NCBI GenBank assembly: GCA_965221075.1
Contig: OZ244865.1
Location: forward strand, 1,860,001-1,924,000
Origin: UBA2970 sp965221075
Lineage (GTDB): Bacteria; Verrucomicrobiota; Verrucomicrobiia; Limisphaerales; AAA164-E04
DNA length: 64,000 bases
Reading direction: 5' to 3'
In this document: in pieces, positions 50,833-58,883 of the stretch
Layout: each line of letters starts with the position of its first letter
How positions within the stretch are numbered: position 1 is the first letter of the stretch
Made by a program: the position numbers and the translations under genes
The notes under the pieces: model-generated
What the model saw: only the letters and a program-made list of their open reading frames with translations
Database searches by the model: none
Told to the model about the DNA's origin: nothing

Positions 50833-53289
50833 ATGAAGCCCGCCCTCCTGATCGCCATGCCCCTTTGGGCGGCCGCGCTGGTCGGGACGCTCCGGGCCCA
50901 GATACCCAATCCCCGGCTCGACGCGGTGTTCCCCCCGGGAGGCCAGATCGGGACCGAGGTGGAGGTCAGGGTGTCGGGCGGCAACCTGGAGGGGCCCGCC
51001 TCCCTGCTGGTCTCCGATCCGGATATCGCCGCAGAGCCGGTCGCCAGCGATGCGGGCGAGGCGCAGCCGGGCCTCTTCCGGATCAGCATCCCCGAGGCGA
51101 GGAAGCCCGGAGTGGTCGAGCTCTGGGTCCATGGCGCCTACGGGATCTCCAACTCCCGCCTCTTCGCCATCGGAGCGCGCTCCGAATTCGCCGACCATGC
51201 GCCCTCCTCCACGCCCGGCAAGGCCCATCCCGTCTCGCTTGGCACCACCGTGCACGGACGGGCGCTGGAGAAGGCGCGCTGCCACTACCGGGTGTTCGTT
51301 CTGGAGGGCCAGCGGCTCATCGTCAGCTGCCTGGCAAGGGAGCTGGACTCGGCCATCGAGCCGGTCCTGGAGCTGTACGACTCGCAGGGGCGCCTGGTGG
51401 CTCGGGACCTGCGGGGGCGCATCCTCGACCACCGCCCCGGAGTATCGCAGGCCTTCCACGTCGCGATCCACGACCGGCTCTACCGGGGCGGCGACGCCTA
51501 CTTCTACCGGCTGGCTATCCACGCCGGGCCCCACATCGACCACGTCCTCCCCCTGTCGGTCGCTCCCGGAGGCCCCCGGGACCTGATCCTGCTGGGACGC
51601 AACCTCCCGGAAGCCGAGCCTGCAGGAGTGGCGCTGGATTCCGGCCTGCCTCTGGAACGCGCCGCCGTCCGGACCGAGGTGCCCTTTCCGGAAGGGACGG
51701 GGGAGCTGGCCGGGCTGCGCCACCTCTATCCCGGATTCCCCCTGCATCGGAGCCTGCCGGCGGCGGCCCTGGGCCTGCTGGAGGATCCCCTCCCGCTGCG
51801 CTTGGGGATCGCTCCCCGCCAGGGAACGGCCGAGGCGCCGCTGTCCGGGGAGGAGGATCAGGTCCTGGAGCCGCCGGTCTCGGTCACCGGCCTGTTCCAT
51901 CCGGCCGGCGACAGGGACGCCTACCGCTTCCGGGCCGAGAAGGGGAAGCGCTACCGCATCGAGGTGCGCTCCAGCCGCCTGGGCTACCCCACCAGCCCCA
52001 TGGTCGAGGTGGAGGGCAGGGACGCCCAGGGGGAGGCCCGCAGCCTCCTGACGCTCAACCCCTCCTTCGCCAACCTGGGCGACGCGGCCTTCCCCCTGCA
52101 CGCCTGGGACTGCTCGGGGTGGTTCCAGGCTCCCGGGACCGGGGAGTACACCCTGGCCGTCCGGGATCTGTTCAACCAGGGGGGCTCGGACGCCCAGCGC
52201 CTCTACGAGCTCTGCATCCGGGAGCCGCGGCCAGGCTTCAGGGCCGTCTCGGTGGCTCAGTCCGCCCTCCACCGCAACATCGCCCGCAACGCCCTGGTGG
52301 AGCCGCTTACCCTGCTCTCCGGACAGGTGCTTCCGGTGCGGATCCACCTGGAGCGCATCGACGGCTTCGGCGGCCCGGTGCGCCTGGCGGCGGGGAAGGC
52401 GCCGCCGGGAATCCAGGTGCACCTTCCGCCTCCTGGCGGCGACCTTCTCTTCCTCGAGGCCAGGCCCGGAAGCCCCTCCGTTGCCGGAGATCTGGAGCTC
52501 TTCGCCGAGGGGGAGGTGGAAGGCAGGAAGGTGCGCCTTCCAGTGGAGCACGGCCAGGTGGCCAGGGGAGTGGGGGACTACCGCTACGAGCCGGTCCTCG
52601 CCCGGCTCTCCCCCCACCGCAAGGCGGCTCTCTCCGCCCACCGTCCCTTCCCGGTCCGGGTGGTTCCCCGCAAGTCCCGGTGGAGCGCCTCGGTGGCCGG
52701 GCGCCTGTCGATTCCGGTCCAGGTCGAGCGCCACGGGGGCTTCGATCAGAAGCTGGACCTGAAGATCCGCGGCAGCGGGGCGCTGGAGCGCCATCCGGGC
52801 CTCACGGTGGAGAAGGAATCCGGGGAGCTGGCGATCGACCTGGGGGAGCACAAGCTGGATCCGGGCGTCCACCGCTTCCACCTCTTCGCCGAGACCCGGG
52901 GCAAGTTCCGCCACCGGGAAGAGGGCAGGGAGGAGGAGATCGTGCTGGGAGTCTACAGCCCGCCCCTGGAGGTCGAGGTGCTCTCCGCCCCCTTCCGGAT
53001 CGCGGTGGAGGATCCGGTTCCGCTAGGCCAGGGGGGGGAGCGGAAGGTGGAGGTGCGCATCGAGCGGCTCTTCGGATTCGAGGGGCAGATCGACTTCCTG
53101 GCCGAGGGCGCCCCGGGAGTCCGGGTGGCCCAGTCTCCCCAGCGGGAGGACCGCCTGGAGCTCACCCTGGCCCTGGAGCCGGACGCCTCCCCGCCCCCGT
53201 CGGTGCGGCTCAGGGCGCTGGGCCGCTACAACGGAACCGCGGTGGAGGCCGTACGGGCCCTGCGCATCGCTCCCTCCGATCCCTCGTGA
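50833..53289 (+). CDS. PPC-domain secreted protein
   Basis: The 818-residue protein has a signal peptide (MKPALLIAMPLWAAALVGTL) and a first IPT/TIG-like module (AVFPPGGQIGTEVEVRVSGG). Pre-peptidase C-terminal (PPC) domains follow, one around VTGLFHPAGDRDAYRFRAEK with GDAAFPLHAWDCSGWF. The C-terminal half is a series of beta-rich modules (VQVERHGGFDQKLDLKIRG; VRIERLFGFEGQIDFLAEG). This is the usual third partner of PSD1 and DUF1501 genes. It lacks catalytic motifs and is likely a binding or scaffolding component. The stop overlaps the next gene's start as TGATG. Confidence 0.88.
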   Translation: MKPALLIAMPLWAAALVGTLRAQIPNPRLDAVFPPGGQIGTEVEVRVSGGNLEGPASLLVSDPDIAAEPVASDAGEAQPGLFRISIPEARKPGVVELWVHGAYGISNSRLFAIGARSEFADHAPSSTPGKAHPVSLGTTVHGRALEKARCHYRVFVLEGQRLIVSCLARELDSAIEPVLELYDSQGRLVARDLRGRILDHRPGVSQAFHVAIHDRLYRGGDAYFYRLAIHAGPHIDHVLPLSVAPGGPRDLILLGRNLPEAEPAGVALDSGLPLERAAVRTEVPFPEGTGELAGLRHLYPGFPLHRSLPAAALGLLEDPLPLRLGIAPRQGTAEAPLSGEEDQVLEPPVSVTGLFHPAGDRDAYRFRAEKGKRYRIEVRSSRLGYPTSPMVEVEGRDAQGEARSLLTLNPSFANLGDAAFPLHAWDCSGWFQAPGTGEYTLAVRDLFNQGGSDAQRLYELCIREPRPGFRAVSVAQSALHRNIARNALVEPLTLLSGQVLPVRIHLERIDGFGGPVRLAAGKAPPGIQVHLPPPGGDLLFLEARPGSPSVAGDLELFAEGEVEGRKVRLPVEHGQVARGVGDYRYEPVLARLSPHRKAALSAHRPFPVRVVPRKSRWSASVAGRLSIPVQVERHGGFDQKLDLKIRGSGALERHPGLTVEKESGELAIDLGEHKLDPGVHRFHLFAETRGKFRHREEGREEEIVLGVYSPPLEVEVLSAPFRIAVEDPVPLGQGGERKVEVRIERLFGFEGQIDFLAEGAPGVRVAQSPQREDRLELTLALEPDASPPPSVRLRALGRYNGTAVEAVRALRIAPSDPS

Positions 53290-56201
53290 TGAGCCGGGCC
53301 CCAATCCTCCTTCTGCCGCTGCTTCCCCTCTTCCCGGCGGCTGAGCTTCCGGTGGCCGTCCCCGAGCGCGGGGAGAAGGTCCATTTCCAGCGGGAGATCC
53401 TCCCCCTGCTGCAGGCCAGCTGCCTGGCCTGCCACAACCGCACCCGGGCCAAGGCGGACCTGGTGCTGGAGTCCCCGGACTCGATCCTCCAGGGGGGCGC
53501 CTCCGGCCCGGGGGTGGTCCCCGGCAAGCCGGAGGAAAGCCTGGTCTACCTGGCGGCCGCCCACCTGGAGACCGGCCTGGAGATGCCTCCCGAGGGCAAC
53601 AGCGCCAACGCCGGCAACCTCGCGCCCGGGGAGCTGGGGCTGCTGCAGCTGTGGATCCGGGAGGGAGCCTCCGGCGAGGTGTCGGATCGGGCCGAGCTGG
53701 ACTGGAGCCCCCTTCCCCGGCGCCTGCGCCCCATCTACGCCGCCAGCTTGACTCCCTCGGGGCGCTTCGTGGCCTACGGGCTGGGCAGCCAGGCGCTGGT
53801 CTACGACCTGTTCCTCCAGCGGCATGCGGCCCGCCTGGAGGATCCGGCCCTGGGAGCGGGCGCCAGCCACCGGGACACGGTCAACGCCATCGACTTCTCC
53901 CCCCAGGGGGACTGGATCGCCACCGGAGGCTTCCAGGAGGTCAAGCTCTGGCGCCGCCGCCTTCCGGTGGAGACGCTCTCCCTGGGGGAGGCTTCGTACG
54001 GCCGGGTGACAGCTACGGCGCTGAGCGGCGACCGGCTCCACCTGGCGGCGGGATGGGATTCGGGACGCCTCCAGGTGCGCCACCTGCCCAGCGGAAAGGT
54101 GGCGCTGGACCGATCCCTGGAGCCGGCGCCGGTCCGCGGCCTGGCCCTCTCCGGCGACGGCGGCATGGTGGCGGCGATCCAGGGCAGGGACCGCATCTCG
54201 GGATTCGAGGTGGCCACCGGCGAGTCCCTGGAATGGCTCCCGCAGGGAACCGCGGCGGCCTTCGCCCGCAGCGGCTCCCGCCTGGCGGTGGTGCGGCCCC
54301 CGGACCAGGTGTCGCTGTGGAGGGAGGATCCCGGAGGAGGATGGTCCGAGGAGCGCGCCGTCTCCCGTCCCGGCGTGGTCTCCCTGGCCCCTCTGGGGCA
54401 CGGCCCCGGACAGAGCCTGGGTCTGGTGGGCGGGGAGGGGAGTCCCGCGCGCATCGCCTGGGACTCGGCGGGGCCGCTGGCGGCCGCAGGCCCTTCCCAG
54501 GCCCTGCCGGAGGTCCAGGCCGCGGGGGAGGACCTCTGGGCCCTGGCCTCCCCGGACGGGCGGTTCCATCTCTGGGGGGAGAAGGACGGGGAGGAGGGCG
54601 CCTGGCTGCGGGGGGAGCAGGCGCTGGCCAGGAAGGTGGCCCGGCTCGAGAAGGGGGAGAGGCTGGCGCGGACCGCCCTCGACATCGCCGAGCAGGGCCT
54701 GGAACGGGCGGAGAAGGAGGCGGCCCGGGCCGGAGAGAGAACTAAGAAGGCCGAGGAGGACCGGGCGGCCAGGGAGGCGGCCCGGCAGGAGATCTCCGGC
54801 AGGCTGGAGGAGGCGAGGAAGAAGCTCGGGGCGGCCGAGGAGGCGGTCCGCCAGGCCGCCGGGCGGGTGGCGGAGGCGGCCAGGAAGGCCGAGGAATCCC
54901 AGAAGCGCGCCGACCAGGGAGCGGAGCTCCTCAGGAAGGCGCTGGCCTCTCCGGAGGGCGAGGGATTCGAGGAGGCCCTGGCCCAGGTGGCGGAGAGCTC
55001 CATGCAGACGGGAAGGCTCCAGGTGGAGAGCGAGCGCGTCGCCCAGGAGGCGGAGGCCGGGAGGGCGGCCCGCGACAAGGCGGTCGAGGAGGCCTCCAAG
55101 GAGGTGGAGGATCTGGAGAGGCAGCTCGGGCAGCGGGAGCAGGTCCTGGACCTGGCCCAGCGGGAGAGCGACCTGGCGGCCCAGGCCCGGGCCCGGGCCC
55201 GGGAGGGCGAGGAGCGGGCCCGGCAGGCCCTGGGTGAGGCCGAGCAGGCCAGGGACCAGGCGGTGGAGGCCCTGGAGGAGGCCCGCGGCGCCTTCGTCAA
55301 CCGTCCCCTGGCGGCCCTGGCCCTCTCCCCCGATCAGGATCAGGTGGCGGCCCTGGAGCCGGACGGCCGGCTCAACGTGTGGCGGACCGACACCCGGGAG
55401 CTGCTGGAGCTGGTCCCGCTGGGTGAGGGCTCCTGGATCTCCCTGCACTTCCTCACCGGCCGCTCCCTGGCGGCGGTGGAGGCCTCGGGGCTCCTCAAGG
55501 TGGTCTCGCTGCAAGGACGGTGGGAGCTGCACCGGACCCTGGGCCCCGGGCTGGGATTCGCGGGGAGGGTCCACGCCCTGGACTTCAGCCACGACGGACG
55601 CTGGCTGGCGGCCGGAGGCGGGGAGCCCAGCCGCAGCGGGGAGATCCTGCTCTGGGACATGGAGGCGATGGAGCGGGCCGCCCTGTGGGACCGGATCCAC
55701 AGCGACGTGGTCTTCGGCCTGGAGTTCTCCCCCGGCGGCCGGCTGCTGGCTTCGGGCGGAGCCGACCGCTTCGTGCGGGTGGTGGAGCGCGAGGGGGGCG
55801 GGATCCGGCACGCCCTCGAGGGGCACAGCCACTACGTGCTCGACGTCTCGTGGCAGGCCAGCGGCCGGCTGCTGGCCAGCGCCGGGGGCAACGGCGAGGC
55901 GAAGCTCTGGGACGCGGTCAGCGGGGAGAAGCGGAAGGACCTCGCCGCCCTGGACCGCGAGGTCGCCGGGATCGGGTTCCTGGGGGAGGGCGGCGAGGTG
56001 GTGGCCGGCTCGGGCCGGAGGATGGAGGTCTACGGCCTGGACGGGCGCAGGCTGCGGACCCTCGAGGCGCCGGAGGGCACGGTCTTCGCCGAGGCGGTCT
56101 CGGAGGACGGGCGCTTCGTCGCGGCCGGGGGCCACGAGGGCGTCCTGCGCGTCTGGAACGCCTCCACGGGAAGTCCTCTGGCCACCGTCGGGGCCCGCTG
56201 A
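53289..56201 (+). CDS. Cytochrome-WD40 protein with a long coiled-coil insert
   Basis: This 970-residue exported protein has a signal peptide (MSRAPILLLPLLPLFPA) and a PSCyt1-like domain with heme motif ASCLACHNRTRAK at about 35-50. WD40-like blades follow at about 140-430 (AIDFSPQGDWIATGGFQEVK and FARSGSRLAVVRP). An alanine/glutamate/arginine-rich coiled coil runs from about 440 to 665 (LDIAEQGLERAEKEAARAGE and RAREGEERARQALGEAEQA). A second set of WD40 blades lies at about 670-970 (LEFSPGGRLLASGGADRF and WQASGRLLASAGGNGEAKLW). The coil therefore splits the propeller. It is the last gene of the four-gene operon and overlaps the PPC stop by one base. Confidence 0.88.
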   Translation: MSRAPILLLPLLPLFPAAELPVAVPERGEKVHFQREILPLLQASCLACHNRTRAKADLVLESPDSILQGGASGPGVVPGKPEESLVYLAAAHLETGLEMPPEGNSANAGNLAPGELGLLQLWIREGASGEVSDRAELDWSPLPRRLRPIYAASLTPSGRFVAYGLGSQALVYDLFLQRHAARLEDPALGAGASHRDTVNAIDFSPQGDWIATGGFQEVKLWRRRLPVETLSLGEASYGRVTATALSGDRLHLAAGWDSGRLQVRHLPSGKVALDRSLEPAPVRGLALSGDGGMVAAIQGRDRISGFEVATGESLEWLPQGTAAAFARSGSRLAVVRPPDQVSLWREDPGGGWSEERAVSRPGVVSLAPLGHGPGQSLGLVGGEGSPARIAWDSAGPLAAAGPSQALPEVQAAGEDLWALASPDGRFHLWGEKDGEEGAWLRGEQALARKVARLEKGERLARTALDIAEQGLERAEKEAARAGERTKKAEEDRAAREAARQEISGRLEEARKKLGAAEEAVRQAAGRVAEAARKAEESQKRADQGAELLRKALASPEGEGFEEALAQVAESSMQTGRLQVESERVAQEAEAGRAARDKAVEEASKEVEDLERQLGQREQVLDLAQRESDLAAQARARAREGEERARQALGEAEQARDQAVEALEEARGAFVNRPLAALALSPDQDQVAALEPDGRLNVWRTDTRELLELVPLGEGSWISLHFLTGRSLAAVEASGLLKVVSLQGRWELHRTLGPGLGFAGRVHALDFSHDGRWLAAGGGEPSRSGEILLWDMEAMERAALWDRIHSDVVFGLEFSPGGRLLASGGADRFVRVVEREGGGIRHALEGHSHYVLDVSWQASGRLLASAGGNGEAKLWDAVSGEKRKDLAALDREVAGIGFLGEGGEVVAGSGRRMEVYGLDGRRLRTLEAPEGTVFAEAVSEDGRFVAAGGHEGVLRVWNASTGSPLATVGAR

Positions 56202-56208
56202 AGGAGCC

Positions 56209-57843
56209 TCAGGGCTGCAGCATGGACCGCCGCACCTGGATGCTGTGGACCCTCTCGCCGTCGATGCTGACCACCGTGTAGGTGGCCAGCGGATCCCCCT
56301 GGGTGGTGTCGAAGTCCAGCAGCCCGAAGGACTGCTTCCGGTTGTAGGAGAATATGGCCTCCTCCATCTCCCGGTGGACATGCTGGTTGGTGAGCCTCGA
56401 GGAGTTGAACTCGTAGAGGTCGTAGCCCCCGGGCCGCTCGATGCGCCAGGCGTCGGAGCGGTGCCGGTCGGCGGAGACCAGAAGGACGCCCCCGATCCCC
56501 CTCTCCTCGACGAAGGAGAATATCTCCTCCCGCTCCTCCTGGTAGCCGTTCCAGGTGTCCAGGCTGTCCCCCTTGGTGCGGAAGTCCCAGGGGACCGACG
56601 AGCAGAGCACCTTGAAGGTCCCCTCGAGCCGGGGAAGGGTGTCCTTGAGCCACGCCATCTGGACCGGCCCCAGCATGGTCGGATCCGGACCGCGGGGATC
56701 GGTCCGGTAGTACCGGCAGTCGAGCATCACGAAGTCGATGTCGCCGGCCTGGAAGGCGTACCAGCATCCCGGCTGCTCCGGCCCTCCCCCGTAGCCGGGG
56801 TTGGCCCAGTTCTCCGCGAACACGGGGTAGACGTAGTGGGGCTTCCAGAAGGGAAGGAAGGCCTCGGGCCCGCCCCAGGAGTCGTTGGTGCCGAAGTCGT
56901 GGTCGTCCCAGATGGAGAACACCGCGACCCTGGAGGCGAGACGGCGCCACTCGGGCCGGGACTGGCGCCGGTGGTAGGTGTAGCGCTGCATGATGCGCGA
57001 TACGGGATCGTCGATGTACACGTTGTCCCCCAGCAGCAGCATCAGGTGGGGATCGAAGGACCCGATGGTGGTCCAGACCCGCTCGTGGGGCGGGACGAAG
57101 CCCGCTCCGCCGCCGAAGGCCAGCCGCAGCTCGATCCCCCGTCCCGGAGGCGCCAGGGTGCGGAACTCCCCGCCCCTGCCGGTGTCGCGGCCCCCGACGA
57201 GCACCCGGTAGCGGTAGCGGGTCCCGGGCTGCAGCCCCTCGACTCCGATCACCGCGGTGTGGTCCCTGCCGGCCAGGGCCCGGCCGTGGCCCACGGCGGC
57301 GGGGCCGCCGCCCTCGGGCCGCGCCTCCACCGTCACCCGCGCCGGAAGGGCGCACCGCACCCAGAAGGACGCTCCCTGGTGGCCCAGGCTGCCGAGCAGC
57401 GGTCCGTGCACCAGCCTGTGGGAGTACTCCTCGTGCCTGCGCCGGAACCATTCCGAGGCCTCGGCCGCGCCCCGGAACAGGGCCCGGGGACCGGCCACCG
57501 CCCGCCCCGGGGGTAGCCCGTGCCCGATCGCCTGCTCCATCCAGCGGGCCGATTCCTCGAAGCCGCCCTGCCGGGCATGCCACGCCGACATCAGGTAGTG
57601 GGACTCGGGATCCTCCGGATGGCTCTCCAGATGCTCCTCCAGGAAGCTCTTCGCCTCCTCGAAGCGCATCAGCAGGATCAGCCGCAGGGCGTACTGGTGG
57701 ATGCGCTTGTACTGCCCCTCCGGACGGGACAGGTCCATCTGCGGCCGGGGACGGCTGGCTCCGGCAAGATCGGGCCCGCCCTGTCCCGAGAGGGGGAGGG
57801 AGGGGGCGGGAAGGAGAAGGGCGGCAAGTAGAAGCGTGCGCAT
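56209..57843 (-). CDS. PhoD-like phosphatase with N-terminal TPR-like region
   Basis: The 544-residue exported protein has signal peptide MRTLLLAALLLPAPSLPLSG and a helical TPR-like stretch (EEAKSFLEEHLESHPEDPES and SAWHARQGGFEESARWMEQA, about 50-110). A fibronectin-type PhoD N domain follows (VIGVEGLQPGTRYRYRV), and then the metallophosphatase core with LMLLLGDNVYIDD, FSIWDDHDFGTNDSWGG, and VLLVSADRHRSDAW. Metal-binding aspartate, asparagine and histidine positions are present. PhoD enzymes hydrolyse phosphodiesters and phosphomonoesters outside the cytoplasm. The TPR region is unusual for the family. It converges with the WD40 gene, with seven bases between the two coding sequences. Confidence 0.87.
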   Translation of the reverse strand: MRTLLLAALLLPAPSLPLSGQGGPDLAGASRPRPQMDLSRPEGQYKRIHQYALRLILLMRFEEAKSFLEEHLESHPEDPESHYLMSAWHARQGGFEESARWMEQAIGHGLPPGRAVAGPRALFRGAAEASEWFRRRHEEYSHRLVHGPLLGSLGHQGASFWVRCALPARVTVEARPEGGGPAAVGHGRALAGRDHTAVIGVEGLQPGTRYRYRVLVGGRDTGRGGEFRTLAPPGRGIELRLAFGGGAGFVPPHERVWTTIGSFDPHLMLLLGDNVYIDDPVSRIMQRYTYHRRQSRPEWRRLASRVAVFSIWDDHDFGTNDSWGGPEAFLPFWKPHYVYPVFAENWANPGYGGGPEQPGCWYAFQAGDIDFVMLDCRYYRTDPRGPDPTMLGPVQMAWLKDTLPRLEGTFKVLCSSVPWDFRTKGDSLDTWNGYQEEREEIFSFVEERGIGGVLLVSADRHRSDAWRIERPGGYDLYEFNSSRLTNQHVHREMEEAIFSYNRKQSFGLLDFDTTQGDPLATYTVVSIDGERVHSIQVRRSMLQP

Positions 57844-57950
57844 CGGGAAGGGCTCCCGACTCTTCCAGCGGGGGAGGGGCCCCGCAATCCAAATGTCCCT
57901 CTCGAATGGCGTTGTAACCTCCCCTGGCCGGTCCTAGCCTCCCGGATCCC

Positions 57951-58883
57951 ATGAATCCGTCCCTGGCCCCCATCGCCCTTCTGTGCCTGGCCGCCTCCCT
58001 CTCCGCCGCCTCCATCCAGCGGGAGGACGCCGAGGAGTCGGCCCGGATCTTCCCCGAGGACGCCCGGATCCGGCAGCTGGCCGACGACCTGCGCTTCACC
58101 GAGGGGCCGGTCTGGATGGGAGGGGCCGACGGCTTCCTGGTGTTCAGCGACATTCCGGCCGACCGCCTGCTGCGCTGGGACGAGGAGGGGGGAGTGCGTG
58201 TCTTCCGCGCTCCCAGCAGCCAGACCAACGGAAACACCCTGGATCTGCAGGGGAGGCTCGTCTCGGCCGAGCACTGGGGCCGCAGGCTCTCCCTCACCCT
58301 CCGGGACGGGACGGTGCTCCCCCTGCTCGAGGAGCACCAGGGCGGGAAGTTCAACTCGCCCAACGACGTGGTGGTGCGCTCCGACGGCACCATCTGGTTC
58401 ACCGATCCCGACTACGGGCTCAGGGGGCGTCCCAGGGAGCAGGAGGGCCACCACGTCTACCGCTTCGACCCCCTGAGCGGCCGGGTCGCCGCGGTGGCCA
58501 CCGACTTCGACAAGCCCAACGGGCTCTGCTTCTCTCCCGACGAGAGGCTGCTCTACATCGCCGACTCGGGCCGGCCGAAGCACATCCGGGTGTTCGAGGC
58601 CTCCTCCGACGGCGCCCTGTCCGGAGGCAGGGTCTTCGCGAAGCTGGACGTGGGCGGGCCCGACGGAATCCGCTGCGACACCGAAGGGCGCATCTGGTCG
58701 AGCTCCGGGGACGGGGTGCAGGTGTTCGCCCCCGACGGCTCCCGCATCGCCAGGGTGCTCCTGCCCAAGGGCGGGGCCAACCTGGCCTTCGGCGGGCCGG
58801 AGGGCCGGACCCTGTTCGTCACCGCCCGCAACTACCTCTTCTCGGTCCCCACCCTGGCGGCCTGCGCCGCCCGCAGGAACTAG
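57951..58883 (+). CDS. SMP-30/gluconolactonase-family protein, secreted
   Basis: The 310-residue protein has a signal peptide (MNPSLAPIALLCLAASLSAA) and a six-bladed propeller with the calcium-site segments FTEGPVWMGG, KFNSPNDVVVRSDGTIWFTD and FDKPNGLCFSPDERLLYIAD. This is the pattern of gluconolactonase/SMP-30 enzymes, which hydrolyse sugar lactones such as gluconolactone. The asparagine and aspartate metal ligands look intact. The converging Ig-domain gene ends at the same spot (stop codons overlap). Confidence 0.9.
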   Translation: MNPSLAPIALLCLAASLSAASIQREDAEESARIFPEDARIRQLADDLRFTEGPVWMGGADGFLVFSDIPADRLLRWDEEGGVRVFRAPSSQTNGNTLDLQGRLVSAEHWGRRLSLTLRDGTVLPLLEEHQGGKFNSPNDVVVRSDGTIWFTDPDYGLRGRPREQEGHHVYRFDPLSGRVAAVATDFDKPNGLCFSPDERLLYIADSGRPKHIRVFEASSDGALSGGRVFAKLDVGGPDGIRCDTEGRIWSSSGDGVQVFAPDGSRIARVLLPKGGANLAFGGPEGRTLFVTARNYLFSVPTLAACAARRN

